Source: Helianthus annuus (lineage: Eukaryota; Streptophyta; Magnoliopsida; Asterales; Asteraceae). From it: DNA of 64,000 nt. Below the pieces are notes generated by a model. It did no database searches. It had not been told where the DNA came from and worked only from the letters and a program-made list of their open reading frames with translations. Below, piece after piece: positions 18,837-30,277 of this stretch. The stretch is from assembly GCF_002127325.2 (NCBI RefSeq), contig NC_035433.2, forward strand, positions 148,626,435 through 148,690,434, in the 5' to 3' direction. Both the position numbers and the translations under genes were made by a program. The stretch's first letter is position 1. Each line of letters opens with the position of its first letter.

Positions 18837-21800
18837 GTTACGATATATGGGGAAAAGGGAGGTAACCCAGTGATATGCACAATGCTAGAAGCTCATAAAC
18901 TCATGAAACATGGATGCAAGGCCTTTATGGTATATGCAAACGAAACGGAAAAAGAACTCCTCAAAATTGGGGATGTACCAGTCGTGCGAGATTATGAAGA
19001 CGTGTTCCCGGAAGAACTACCGGGGATACCGCCAGAACGGGAGGTAGAGTTCGGAATCGAGTTGATTCCGGGCGCGAAACCCGTGGCCAAGGCGCCATAC
19101 CGACTTGCACCATCGGAGTTACAAGAATTGATGTCTCAAATTCAGGAATTTCTCGATAAGGGGTTTATCCGACCGAGTGTGTCTGCGTGGGGCGCACCAG
19201 TCTTATTCGTGAAGAAGAAAGATGGCAGTATGCGCATGTGTATCGATTACCGAGAGTTAAATAAACTCACGGTGAAGAATCGATACCCGCTCCCAAGAAT
19301 CGATGATTTGTTTGACCAACTACAAGGAGCAAGTTGGTTCTCCAAAATTGATCTCCGATCCGGTTATCACCAATTGAAAGTCAAGGAGGAGGACGTACCC
19401 AAGACGGCTTTTCGTACGAGGTACGGGCATTATGAATTCCTTGTAATGCCCTTCGGACTGACCAATGCACCCGCGGCTTTCATGGACCTCATGAACCGGG
19501 TTTGCAAACCCATGCTAGATAAGTCGGTAATTGTATTTATCGACGACATTTTGGTATATTCAAGGAGTGAAGCCGAACACGTGTGTCATTTGCGGGAAAT
19601 ATTAGACACACTCAGACGAGAGAAGCTGTATGCAAAATTCACGAAGTGTGCTTTCTGGTTACGGGAAGTACAGTTTCTTGGGCATCTCATTAGTGCTGAT
19701 GGAGTACTCGTAGATCCATCAAAGATAGAAGCTGTGTCGAAATGGAGCTCTCCAAGAAATCCCTCGGAAATCCGAAGCTTTTTAGGGCTTGCGGGATATT
19801 ATCGGAGATTTATACAGGATTTCTCCAAAATTGCCTTACCGTTGACCAAATTAACTCGTAAGGAGGAAAAGTTCGTGTGGGGCGTTAAGCAAGAGGAAGC
19901 CTTCCAAACGCTCAAAGAAAGGTTAACCCACGCTCCGGTGTTAACGTTACCAGAAGGGGCTGATGACATGGTGGTATACTCGGATGCTTCTCAATTGGGG
20001 CTCGGGTGTGTTTTAATGCAACGAGGTAAGGTCATCGCCTATGCCTCGAGGCAATTGAAGATTCATGAAAATAAATATCCGGTTCACGACTTGGAATTAG
20101 CGGCGGTAGTGTTTGCCTTAAAGATATGGAGGCATTACTTGTACGGGGTAAAATTTACAATCTTTACAGACCATAAAAGCTTGAAATATTTCTTCGATCA
20201 GAAGGAATTAAACATGCGGCAAAGGCGGTGGTTGGAAACAGTCAAAGACTTCGATTGCGAAATACGTTACCACCCCGGTAAGGCTAATGTAGTGGCCGAT
20301 GCGCTGAGTCGCAAAACAGATTACACCCCGATACGAGTAAGATCAATGCAACTCGTTGTGACGTCAAGCCTACTAGAACGAATTCGAGAAGCACAGGATG
20401 AAGCTGTAAAGGCGGAAAACTGGAAAAAGGAAAGAATTATCGGCCAAGTAAAAGACCTTGAGATAGGCAGTCACGGTCTAAAGACTCGTTTTAATAGAAT
20501 CTGGGTCCCTAACACATGTGAAGTTAAGAAGCTTCTGCTTGATGAAGCTCATAAGTCCCGCTATTCCATTCATCCGGGAGCGACCAAGATGTATAACGAC
20601 TTGAAGCAAAACTATTGGTGGCCCGGAATGAAGCGTGACACCGTGAAATACGTGGAAAAGTGTTTGACGTGCCTACAAGTCAAGGCGGAACACCAAAAGC
20701 CATATGGTAAACTTCAACCGTTAGAAATCCCGGTTTGGAAATGGGAGCAAATTACGATGGACCTATTGACCAAACTACCTAAAACAAGCCGTGGCTTTGA
20801 TGCTATATGGGTAGTCGTGGATAGGTTAACTAAAAGTGCTCACTTCATCCCGATTCGTGAGACTTATACATCGGAGAAAATGTCGGAAATATACACCAAC
20901 GAAATCATAGCAAGGCATGGGGTACCGATATCCATTGTGTCAGACAGAGATACTCGGTTTACTTCGAAATTCTGGCGTGAATTTCAAGAACAAATGGGAA
21001 CTAAATTGTTCCTTAGCACTGCTTACCACCCACAAACAGATGGGCAGAGCGAAAGAACGATACAAACGTTGGGAGATATGCTGCGGGCTTGCATTATTGA
21101 CTTTGGAGGTAGTTGGGATGTCCATTTACCCTTGGTCGAATTCGCATATAACAATAGCTATCACGCGAGCATTAAAATGGCCCCGTATGAGCTATTATAT
21201 GGCAGAAAGTGTCGGACCCCGGTATGTTGGGGAGAAGTGGGTCCGCGAGGGCTAGCACCAACTGATATAATCCGAGCTACAAATGCGAAAATCGACATAG
21301 TTCGGGCACACTTGAAAGCGGCTCAAGACCGGCAAAAGGCATACGCAGATAAAAGAAATAGGCCAATTAAATTTCAGGTTGGCGACATGGTAATGCTGAA
21401 AGTTTCCCCATGGAAGGGCATTATTAGATTCAGAAAAAGGGGAAAACTAAGCCCAAGATTTATTGGGCCATTTAGAATCACCGAACGGGTTGGTAAGGTA
21501 GCTTATCGACTTGAATTACCCGAAGAATTGAGTGGGATTCATAGCACCTTCCACGTGTCACATCTCCGAAAATGTTTGGCCGACGAAACTGCTCATATCC
21601 ACTACGATGATATCGAGGTGGATAACAGCCTCAATTATGCAGTAAAACCAATTGCGATTTTAGATCGTAAAGAGAAAAGCTTGAGGAACAAGGTGATAAA
21701 TCAAGTCAAGGTCAAATGGGAACACAGAAAAGGATCAGACACTACGTGGGAGTCTGAAGAGGAGATGCGACGTCTCCACCCTACATTATTTGGTACGTAA
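18837..21800 (+). CDS. pol: Element B RT-RNase H-integrase-chromodomain (pol)
   Basis: This is the same frame as Gag-protease, separated only by the TAA at 18834; the first Met is at 18870. Counting from there, RT spans about 75-260 ([21 protein letters not shown], catalytic FIDD at 223-226). RNase H spans about 345-465 ([13 protein letters not shown], then DHKSLKYF). Integrase has its zinc region near 565-615 ([16 protein letters not shown]). Its core shows the D, D and E residues in [13 protein letters not shown] and [13 protein letters not shown]-type segment ([10 protein letters not shown]) and a C-terminal chromodomain-like segment ([16 protein letters not shown]) follow. All catalytic residues are present and the frame is unbroken. 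The chromodomain would direct integration to heterochromatin. Confidence 0.92.
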   Translation, partial: VTIYGEKGGNPVICTMLEAHKLMKHGCKAFMVYANETEKELLKIGDVPVVRDYEDVFPEELPGIPPEREVEFGIELIPGAKPVAKAPYRLAPSELQELMSQIQEFLDKGFIRPSVSAWGAPVLFVKKKDGSMRMCIDYRELNKLTVKNRYPLPRIDDLFDQLQGASWFSKIDLRSGYHQLKVKEEDVPKTAFRTRYGHYEFLVMPFGLTNAPAAFMDLMNRVCKPMLDKSVIVFIDDILVYSRSEAEHVCHLREILDTLRREKLYAKFTKCAFWLREVQFLGHLISADGVLVDPSKIEAVSKWSSPRNPSEIRSFLGLAGYYRRFIQDFSKIALPLTKLTRKEEKFVWGVKQEEAFQTLKERLTHAPVLTLPEGADDMVVYSDASQLGLGCVLMQRGKVIAYASRQLKIHENKYPVHDLELAAVVFALKIWRHYLYGVKFTIFTDHKSLKYFFDQKELNMRQRRWLETVKDFDCEIRYHPGKANVVADALSRKTDYTPIRVRSMQLVVTSSLLERIREAQDEAVKAENWKKERIIGQVKDLEIGSHGLKTRFNRIWVPNTCEVKKLLLDEAHKSRYSIHPGATKMYNDLKQNYWWPGMKRDTVKYVEKCLTCLQVKAEHQKPYGKLQPLEIPVWKWEQITMDLLTKLPKTSRGFDAIWVVVDRLTKSAHFIPIRETYTSEKMSEIYTNEIIARHGVPISIVSDRDTRFTSKFWREFQEQMGTKLFLSTAYHPQTDGQSERTIQTLGDMLRACIIDFGGSWDVHLPLVEFAYNNSYHASIKMAPYELLYGRKCRTPVCWGEVGPRGLAPTDIIRATNAKIDIVRAHLKAAQDRQKAYADKRNRPIKFQVGDMVMLKVSPWKGIIRFRKRGKLSPRFIGPFRITERVGKVAYRLELPEELSGIHSTFHVSHLRKCLADETAHIHYDDIEVDNSLNYAVKPIAILDRKEKSLRNKVINQVKVKWEHRKGSDTTWESEEEMRRLHPTLFGT

Positions 21801-21805
21801 TTCGG

Positions 21806-21841
21806 TTTCGGGGACGAAACCCTTTTTAAGGGGGGTGGACT
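21806..21841 (+). promoter_or_regulatory. Element B GGGGACGAAAC box and polypurine tract
   Basis: TTTCGGGGACGAAACC starts just after the pol stop codon. Then AAGGGGGGTGGACT leads directly to the 3' LTR. The tract would prime plus-strand DNA synthesis. The GACGAAA box is shared with C and, in diverged form, with E and F. Confidence 0.85.
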
Positions 21842-23908
21842 TGTAACACCCCGAAAATATAAATATTTATATAAGAAATTTAAGGATTTCATAAAACAAG
21901 AAATAACCATGTAGAAATTTTAACCTAGTTAAAATTTACAAGTCTTGAAAATAACCTACACTTGGTTAAAACTCTAGTATTTAAAAAGAAATGATAAGTG
22001 AGGGACTGAAATTGCCAAAGGATGAAAGTTAGGGCCTAATAGTAACAAAATTCACCAAACACACCACTTGTGGATGTGTCTGGTCGATCAGGAGGAAAGG
22101 GGCGACCAGGGCTTTCTCCAAGCCCTAACTTCTTGCTAGAAATCTGCAAATTGAAGCCCCAATTCAGTTCCAAATCAAATTCTAAACACGAATTAGTGAT
22201 CACCTCGTCACAAGAATCAAAAGGTATGTAAAATTTTGATGTTTTGGTTCACCATGAATACTAGGGTAATGGTGAGAAACTGAAATTTAGCCCAAATTTG
22301 CTATGCATGAACAAGTCTTGAAGTAATATGATGTTTAGGACTGAACCCTAGATGATTATTAGTGAAAATTATAGCATGACACTTGAAGAAATTACAATCA
22401 CCATGGTGGGTGAATTATGATGTTGTAAAGCTAGACAAACACTAGGATTGTGATTTTTAATCTAGTGAAAAGCTAAATTTGCATGATGAAATTCAGCTAT
22501 TTAAATGTTAAGGATGTAAGACTTGCTTAATTGAAGTGAATTTAGATGTAAATAACAAGCCATGAACTAATTAATGACTAGGTAAAAATCTGACCCGTTA
22601 GGTGTTTGATGAAATGCCTAAGTGATGATTTTTATGCTAAATCTGATAAAAAACGCAGAATTTGATCATGTTTCATAAATGATGTGAATATGGTCATGAA
22701 AAGAATTCTAAACAAGTTAAAAACTGAATTTATTAGGCAAAGAGTCCGGATCATCAAGCGGACAAGCCGGGGGGAGTTCAAAGGGAAAAGGCGCGCTTTA
22801 AAGGTATGAAATTTATCGTTTCATTACATTACACTTGTTATTATGTTTATCTCATTATTCAAACACGATGCCCGAGAGTTACCCCTATGATATGAACTCG
22901 GCCAAGACTTTAAACAAGTAATAAACATGGTAGTTGGGCGTCCGTAAGGTGCCTTATTTAGTACCCAAACGGGTCAAAACAAGTTTTGGTATCTAGCATG
23001 AAGTTAGATGTCATAATATGAAGCATGGTTAAAATTAATGTATGAGTTGCACGTTGGTTGCGTTAAACTTGTTGCGAAGATTAAACTTTTCATACAGGAG
23101 TTAAGGATCCGAATTTGGTAAGCATGTTTAAGTTGTATAGCTGAAAAACATGAAATCCTGAACTGGCAGCTGATGCACGGTCATGCATCCAACGGCACGA
23201 CCGTGCAGTCCCTACGACGTGGGGGCACTGGCAGTGCACCAGCCAGTGCACTGGTTTGCTCGGAAACGCACGACCGTGCGATTAGGTGCACGACCGTGCA
23301 CCACTGTGCGTCGGCCAGCTTCGCGTAGGCAGTAAGATAAGGCGTCGGGCAAAACGGGTAAAAGCAAGGGGCGTCGGCGACGGCCATAGGGGCGTCGGCG
23401 ACGGCCATAGGGGCGTCGGCGACGGCCCCTAAAGATGTTAAATTGCTGCTAAATCATTTTTGTTGTCCGAAACGCTAAAACTTGCGAAACTTTTTAACCG
23501 TTTACCCGTTTAACCTCCCGTTTCTTCCTACTTGCTTGTAATTTCGTAATCCTCGATTTCTCTAGGTGGTTTTAACACACCTTTTCATTTATTTCATTGG
23601 TCAAGGACCATAATACTAACATAGGGTTAAAATCCTCAGTTTTTCAGGTTCTCTAGTAGATGGGTGATGATCAGGCAGGAGCAACTGAACCGAACACTCT
23701 ATCAAACGCTTCCGCACATGATCTTATGTTTTAAAAACTATGTAAACATTTGTGGTCAACGACTCAATTATGGTTTTGTACAAACAATACATGTATGTTG
23801 TGTCTAGTTATGGTCTAGAATATTAAAATATTTTGTAAACACTAAATTTTTGGCATCAAGTGTAAGGTTCCACGTTATTAAATCTAGTACTTTAAACTGA
23901 TTGTCACA
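21842..23908 (+). repeat. Element B 3' LTR (2067 bp, intact)
   Basis: It is the uninterrupted reference copy of this LTR, TGTAACACC...GTCACA. It includes the GCACGACCGTGC cluster (about 23175-23310) and three 21-bp GGGGCGTCGGCGACGGC units (about 23369-23431). No clear TATA box follows the cluster. Confidence 0.95.
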
Positions 23909-25731
23909 GGTTGGCAACGGAGGAGCCTTACTTTCATTTAGAGGCTTATGACTCGATTTGCAACACTCTTGGGAGTCAAGGGTTTTCGGCCGACGATATT
24001 AAATTGGTTTTGTTCCAATTTTCCTTGGAAGAGAAAGCGAAAAAATGGTTCTACACGTTACCTTCGGCATCCATATATACATGGGGGGAGATGCAACAAA
24101 CTTTCTTGGATGAGTTTTACACCGCCCAAAAGACCAACGATGCAAGGAAGGGGTTGAGAAGCTTCCAACAACAACATGGTGAGATGTTTCATGAGGCATT
24201 CAAACGCTTCAATATGATGATAAAGAATTGCCCTCACCATGGAATTGAATTGTGGGAGTTGATGAATGCCATTCACGAGGGGTTGAGTGCCGAAGATGCA
24301 CGTGATTTGATGTCTATTACCGGTGGGACTTTTGGAACAAATTATGAGAACGATGATTGGGAGTTCTTGGAAAGCATGGCAACTACATCAAAGAGGAAAG
24401 CTCAAGCCTCAAGAAGAGCCCGACCGGCCACTACCCGACCTCAAGTGCACGCCATAGATGATGGTAATGTTCAAACCACTAACCAAATTTATGATGTTTG
24501 TGCTTTGTGTAATGAAATAGGTCATGCGGCTGAAAATTGCCAAGGGATGTTGGAAGGGCAATACGAAGAGGTTCATGCGGTTCAAGGTCAAGGTCAAGGA
24601 GGAGGTGGTAGGAACTACAACAACATGAACTCTAATACCTACCACCTCGGGTTGAGGAACCACCCGAATTTTAGATATGGGAACCATTCAAATCAAGCTA
24701 ACCCGAATTTCCAAGGAAACCAAGGATTTCAAAGGCAATATCAAACGGGTCAAAGCTCTTCGGGTGGAAATGAGATGATGGAGATGTTGAAGGAGATGCA
24801 AATGGAGATGCAACGAATGAACCAACGTGATGAGGTTCGGATGCAAAAGGACGATGTTCGCGACAAAAGCATCCAATCGTTGACCACTCAAATGGGTCAA
24901 CTTGCAAGTGACGTGGCGATATTAAAGAAAGCAAAAGGCCAGCTACCAAGTGATACAGTGCCAAATCCCAAGAACATAAAAAGCATTAACATCAATGTGG
25001 TAAGCACCGTTCCTAGTACCGAATTTAATGAAAAATGTCTAACTTCTTCGTCTCAAGTGAATGCAGGTTTGGAAAAAGATGCCGAAGTCGAGAATGATAA
25101 AGAGTGTGGAGTTCCAATCGTGCCTATCCGTGTGGGAAAATTAAAAATCCCTCACGCATTGTTGGACTACGGGGCAAGCGTGAGTGTGCTACCAAGCGAT
25201 CTATACGATATGTACGACTTTGGTCCACTCGAAGGTATAGACACCACGGTGAGCTTAGCGGATGGAAGTTGGAGGCGTCCACGGGGAATGGTTAGGAATG
25301 TTAAGATTCAGTTGGGAGAATTTGAATACCCGGTGGATTTCCTAGTTTTGGACTATGCTTCTACCAATATGGCATCACAACAAAGGGTAATTTTAGGTCG
25401 ACCGTTTCTATACACAGCAAATGCTCAAATTAATTGTAGAGACGAGATTATTACCATGACCGAAAAGAACCGTAGGTTGTATGTTGAGGTTCAAACTAGA
25501 GGGATTAGTTATGAGTCCATTGAGAGGAAGGGTGATGAGTCTAGTGATTGTATGAAAAATGTGTTACCACGAATGATAAAAAAACACCCACCGGACCGTG
25601 AAGAAACATATATGGGTGCGAGCAAGAGTGTATTTGATTACCCACCGAGTCAAAACAAGATAGATGTATTTTGTTCAATGGCACAAGGAAGTGGGGGAGG
25701 TGATAGGAACCGATTCTTTGAGCCACCATAA
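23909..25731 (+). pseudogene. gag: Element A gag C-terminal part and protease
   Basis: This continues the split gag. It has no ATG of its own near the border and reads from the TSD. Numbered from 23911, residues 1-160 are the Athila Gag core (EEPYFHLEAYDSIC, FSLEEKAKKWFYTLP, TWGEMQQTFLDEFY). A canonical CCHC knuckle CALCNEIGHAAENC is at 197-210. A Gly/Asn-rich linker and a Met/Glu/Gln helix (EMLKEMQMEMQRMNQRDE) follow. The protease begins near 400, and its active-site motif is LLDYGASVSVLP, with DYGA in place of the more usual DTGA, DSGA or Athila DLGA. ILGRPFL at about 490 is the second conserved protease motif. The frame ends at 25729-25731 with no RT, which marks the element as non-autonomous. 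Confidence 0.88.
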
Positions 25732-27157
25732 ATGGTGGTGGCACAGTCTGGCTGAAGACTCGAAACTTAGCGCTGCTCGGGAGGCAACCCGGGGCTTTAT
25801 ATTGATCTTGTTATTTCTTTAGTTTCTATGTTTCAGGGCCATGGCGACATTCAAGTGTGGGGAAGATGTACGGATATTTGGGGGAAGGTGGTGATAGGAA
25901 GTCGGATTATCTACAACATCTGTTGTGGCAAACTTCACCAGGTCGATGTACTCTTTCCTTAGCCTTGTTGTGTTCTTTAGCTTTGAAATATTGTTAGTTA
26001 GTTTGTTTGGTGGTGTCATGTTTAAAAAAAAAATAAAAAATATAAAATAAAAAAAAATACAAAAAGAAATTTGTGGTTTGAGTGAAGAAGCTCTTGTTGA
26101 TGTTGAATGATTTTAGTGATCAAAGCCCTCAAAGCCATACATTGGGACAATGTATCCCAGGTGTGGGGATGGGGGAAATTTTTGGGAGTTTTAAAAATTG
26201 TTTGTAAATTCAAGCGAAAATTATTCAAATTTGAAAACTTGATATTGTGCCATTTGACACACCGACACCCATTCCTAGTCTTTTCTTGGTGAGGATTTGA
26301 GCCACACATGATTGTTATTGATATTTCATTGTTTGAGTGGCGGTGTGTGTTGTGTGTTAATAGAACTTGTGTGTGAATACTTGTTAAATCCTAGAGTTAG
26401 CATGCTTTTGAAAATGATAGGGGACTTTTAGGTAGCCTCGTCTAGATGTGTGAGAGTGTGGGAATTGGGGGTTGGACCTCATACGTTACATATATGAGCT
26501 TGGTATTATGAGGGGTGGGGGTTTGGTCTTTAGAAAGCCATGTTTGAGCCTTATACCATTCGGTTGTGACCCAAACCTACTTCCTACAAAATTTTACCTA
26601 TTGAGATGACCCGGTTTAGGAGATTTAGTATGTAGTGTTGATGTTCTTGTATATATTGTTGAGTTTGATGTGTTATGAAAAAAAAAATGAAATGAAAAAA
26701 AAAGAAAGAGAAAAAAAAATATTTAGTTGCAATAGTAGTTGAGAATGTTGATGAAGTTGTGTATATAGTTGATGTTTGCTTTGTTTGGTAGTAGAAATAA
26801 AAACCGGGTCGTATCAATGAGCTACTTTCACATTCCCACTATTTCCAACCTTGACACCTAGCCCTGTTACAACCCGCAAGTCCCTTTGATTCTAAAGCAT
26901 GTTAGATATTTGTTAGGAGGAAACTTGATTTGTATACAAGCTTATTGTCGCGCGCACACACACACGCATTGAGTGGTTTAGCATTATGCTAATAATTTTT
27001 GTACCGAGAGATTTATGTGAGGGGTGTGTCTTGTGGTATGATTGAAAGTTAGTAAAAGGATGGCACATTTAGCTTGGTTTGCATGTTTGATCGCTTTGGT
27101 TTTGAAATAGTTTTTGAATGGGTTGCTTGGGACAAGCAACGGGTAAGTGTGGGGATG
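25732..27157 (+). other. Element A 3' untranslated region with repeated PPT-like motifs
   Basis: It begins with the Athila-type motif GCGCTGCTCGGGAGGCAACC at about 25771. The purine motif TCAAGTGTGGGGA occurs at 25851. The hairpin ACATTGGGACAATGT at 26140-26154 is followed by AGGTGTGGGGATGGGGG. The true polypurine tract AAGTGTGGGGATG ends at 27157, next to the 3' LTR. A-rich low-complexity runs lie at about 26023-26070 and 26675-26725. No gene is seen; the small frames here are low-complexity. Confidence 0.75.
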
Positions 27158-28861
27158 TGACGGGTGGTCCGTAGGACAACCCTTAAATGAGCTAAATATG
27201 TGCATATCCCATATTTTACATGGTTATTTATTGCGAATGTGATAACTATGCGAGATTGTTATTTTACAGGTTAATCGCGTAAATCGGTGAAGTTACAATG
27301 TTTGGTGATGAAGTAAGCAGGAGGGTTTTGACTTTTATTAATATTATCATCATCTTTGACAGCTGAGCACACAACAATTCACCTCTCAATCACGTGCACA
27401 TCTTGGCTTTGGAGGAGACTTGTGGAATTTTTATTATTGGGCCGACTTGGACTAGTCTCATTGGCAGATAAGAGGGGCGGCTTGGGAGTCCCACACGCAT
27501 ACAAGTGTAGCCGACATTACATCAAGGGGATTGGGCCACCATATTTATAATAGGACTTTGGGACTCTCTTTTGATTAATGGGCCGCACATGGGAGACAAA
27601 CATCATTTGGGCGGCACATGTGGGGTGTCTGTGATTGGGCCGCCACGCAAAAGAAAAAAAAACAAAGAAAAGGCACATGGGTGGCAGACATCGAAGAACA
27701 AGAGTCAACAACATGTGGCGGCTAGTTTCTTTGAGCATCACGTGAACATCAAACATCATCATTAATACAAGGTCAACAACACACATCATCACTTAGTGGG
27801 CTGACATGAGGACTTTTGGGATTTGTTGATTGGGCCGATAACAAGGCAAGATAGGTGGGCGACACATGTTATCACGTGAACAAGGAATATCAATTAGGTT
27901 GTCGCCGTAAATTACGGCTCCACCGTAATTTACGGTGGACCTGAATTTCATTTTATGCTCACCGTAAATCAGTAGAGAATCACCATAAAACTTTTGTGTT
28001 CACCGTAAATTACGGTGATGCCGTAATTTACGGTGGAGTCTGCGAGAAAACTTGTAACTGCTACATTTAAGTTAGTTTGAGGGGGTCTTTTCATCATTCC
28101 TCATCATTGGACGGTTTTGGATCATCTTGGGGGCGAAATTTGGCTGCTTACTTGGTTTTTGAACAATTCTTATCATCCGGTTTGTATTGTCGATTCGTAT
28201 GAACATTGGTTTGATTATGATGATGATTCACCAAGCCATGTCCGGCTAAACTCTTCGGTGATCATCTTAGGTGAAGGTTTCTTGAACTTTTATGTGTTTT
28301 ATTTCTGAATTTCTAGAATGGTAACTTGCGTTGCTTGAATATCATGGTGTATGTTTGATTGCTTGTAACTTGTTAATCGATATTGCAATTTCTAGTCTTA
28401 ATCGTACGTTCTTGGTGCCGTTGGCAATCGAGATATCACGGGAAGGGTTAGGGTTGGTTATTGGTTAATTGGTCATCGGGAAACAACCTCGCGTTTAGAT
28501 AATCCGAGTACTTTGTTCCCTTTTATCACTTCAATCATCTATACACGAGTTATGTCTATGTAACTCTTTCTAGTTAGAATTACACACAATTGTTTAAAGA
28601 AACTGAAACCTAAGGTGATCATTGTTCTCTCTTAATTTGTTTTACAACCAACATTTGATTTGAATTAGTTTTTCATTTAGTTTTCTAAAACAACAATCCA
28701 AACTCTTGAATTTTAATTTCTGCAATTTAGTTTAATATTAGTTTAAGTACAAAGCTATACAATCGACATACCTTCCACATACTCCCTGAGTTCGATACCC
28801 TTTTACCACTATCTATAGTTGTTTTGGGGATTAAATTTGCGTGACCCACGACATCACGTCA
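27158..28861 (+). repeat. Element A 3' LTR
   Basis: 1704 bp, TGACGGGTGG...CATCACGTCA. It is followed by the ACTAA duplication at 28862-28866. The palindrome cluster is at 27904-28037. Confidence 0.95.
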
Positions 28862-28866
28862 ACTAA

Positions 28867-29236
28867 CTGTTTCGAAATTGGAAAATTGATTAAGTGCTTT
28901 TGTGACATATCTGATAGATAATGTGTTTAGGTTGTTTATGAAACAAGATAATAGTTTATTTATGTTTTAGATATAATTTAGATAACTTAGTTAAATAACC
29001 ATTCGCTTATCCTTTTATCTGGTAATCTAATGACAAAGATTTAGTACTTAATAACGCCCGTGTTCCATGGATCGATATCTGGCTCTTAGCAATACTTTGC
29101 TACATATATGGCGGGATACACTTGTCCTTTGTTGTGTGTGTTTTAATGTTAAGGTATAAACCATTTTTATAAATATTAAAGCCCACGTGTGAGTGTAAAC
29201 TCAATGTACATAATATGTGTACATAAACACGCACCA
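28867..29236 (+). repeat. Element D 5' LTR, second piece
   Basis: 28867-29041 matches 52003-52177 of the 3' LTR. The last 190 bp or so (to CACGCACCA at 29236) is the U5 end and has no partner in the window, because the 3' LTR is interrupted at 52179. It directly precedes the PBS. Confidence 0.85.
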
Positions 29237-29242
29237 AGTTTT

Positions 29243-29255
29243 TGGCGCCGTTGCC
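29243..29255 (+). promoter_or_regulatory. Element D primer-binding site, tRNA-Asp type
   Basis: TGGCGCCGTTGCC occurs 6 bases after the LTR end. It is the same primer class as in element A and diagnostic of Athila. Confidence 0.9.
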
Positions 29256-29772
29256 CAGGACACGGTGAAATTTATGAAACAATCCAAGTTATTATTTTAC
29301 CGGTGTACAAATTATGAATACTTGTACATTTTTGTATTTATTTATTTTCTTATTTACTAACTTGTGAATATTTAGCCTGGCATGCCCTGTAGGACTAAAT
29401 TTTAACTAACTTTTCTTTTTCTGTTTCACTAACCAACTAACTGACTAACTTTACTAACTCACTAACATACTAACTTTTTATTTATTGTTCGACTAACATT
29501 TTTCATTTATTTATTTAATTCAGTTAATGTGTTCGGGATCGAACCATTCATTCATTTATTTCATTTGTTTATTTCATTTCAGTATTTCATTTATTTCAGT
29601 TCAGTTATTTCATTTCTGTTTATATTTATATTTATGTCCGTGTTCGTACACCGAACCGCTTATATATATATATTTATTTCACTTCTGCACTTATTTACAT
29701 TTATTTATTTTACGCTCATTTAATCATTTATTCATTTTTGTCCATTTATTTATTTATTTATTTTGTACTCGT

Positions 29773-29803
<31 letters not shown>

Positions 29804-30166
29804 CTTCACGAAAATAGAACAAAACTTTCTGATAAAATCATCAGATTTTCTGATGAATTTATCAGATTTTCTGATGGATTCTTATAAACCCATTAGTTTT
29901 CTGAGACAAACAATTTTCATTTCTGATGAATTTACCAACTTTTCTGGTAAATTCTGATGGATTTATCAGAAATTCTGATAAAAAGAAAATTTTCATCAGA
30001 TTTTTATCAGATCTTATCAGATTATCAGATAAAAAAAAACCACGGTTCTCGGATGTAAATAAGTAAATAAACAAGTAAATAGTTAATTAGATATGTATAA
30101 CCTGTATTTATATGTATAGTATATAATGATATTATATAATGATATTATGACCTATATTTATATTGC

Positions 30167-30235
<69 letters not shown>

Positions 30236-30277
30236 GTTCTTGTTCTGTATAATGCCTTCCTTTTTACTTGCAAGCTA
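29256..30277 (+). repeat. Element D leader: low-complexity TTTA and TTA tracts and TCAG hairpins
   Basis: 29380-29810 is dominated by TTTATTTA-type repeats. 29824-30035 carries about ten copies of ATCAGA/TCTGAT words, many in inverted pairs such as CTGATGAATTTATCAG. 30166-30236 is a TTA microsatellite of about 22 units. The open frames 29527-29817 and 29763-29957 are translations of these repeats. The region lies between the PBS and gag, where packaging signals are expected, but no function can be shown. Confidence 0.75.

Larger units (their letters stand above)
7192..23908 (+). mobile_element. Element B: very young Tekay-like chromovirus in element A gag
   Basis: LTRs start TGTAACACCCC and end GATTGTCACA, with a perfect target-site duplication GGTTG at 7187-7191 and 23909-23913. 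The 5' LTR is 7192-8530 plus 16251-16957 (split by C) and the 3' LTR is 21842-23908. They differ by one substitution I could see (a T/G in the word CTGGTTTNCTCGG) and by one extra 21-bp unit in the 3' copy, so insertion is very recent. The internal part encodes gag, protease, RT, RNase H, integrase and chromodomain, open except for one stop codon at 18834. Confidence 0.95.
4352..28861 (+). mobile_element. Element A: young non-autonomous Athila-type retrotransposon (gag-protease only)
   Basis: Two 1704-bp LTRs (4352-6055 and 27158-28861) begin TG and end CA. They are flanked by a perfect 5-bp target-site duplication, ACTAA, at 4347-4351 and 28862-28866. The PBS reads TGGCGCCGTTGCCGGGGG, the tRNA-Asp type typical of Athila. 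The internal part holds gag and a retroviral-type protease and then goes straight to the 3' untranslated region, with no RT, RNase H or integrase. Only 8 substitutions separate the LTRs (counted by eye), so it moved recently and must have used enzymes from another Athila element. Element B is inserted in its gag. Confidence 0.93.

Noticed and set aside
20917..21255. 112-codon frame inside element B integrase
   Set aside because: It is an alternative frame of the integrase core, which is clearly coding in the other frame.
29527..29957. Frames rich in Phe, Ile, Tyr and Leu that look like membrane proteins
   Set aside because: They translate TTTA repeats in the element D leader and have no conserved start or domain.
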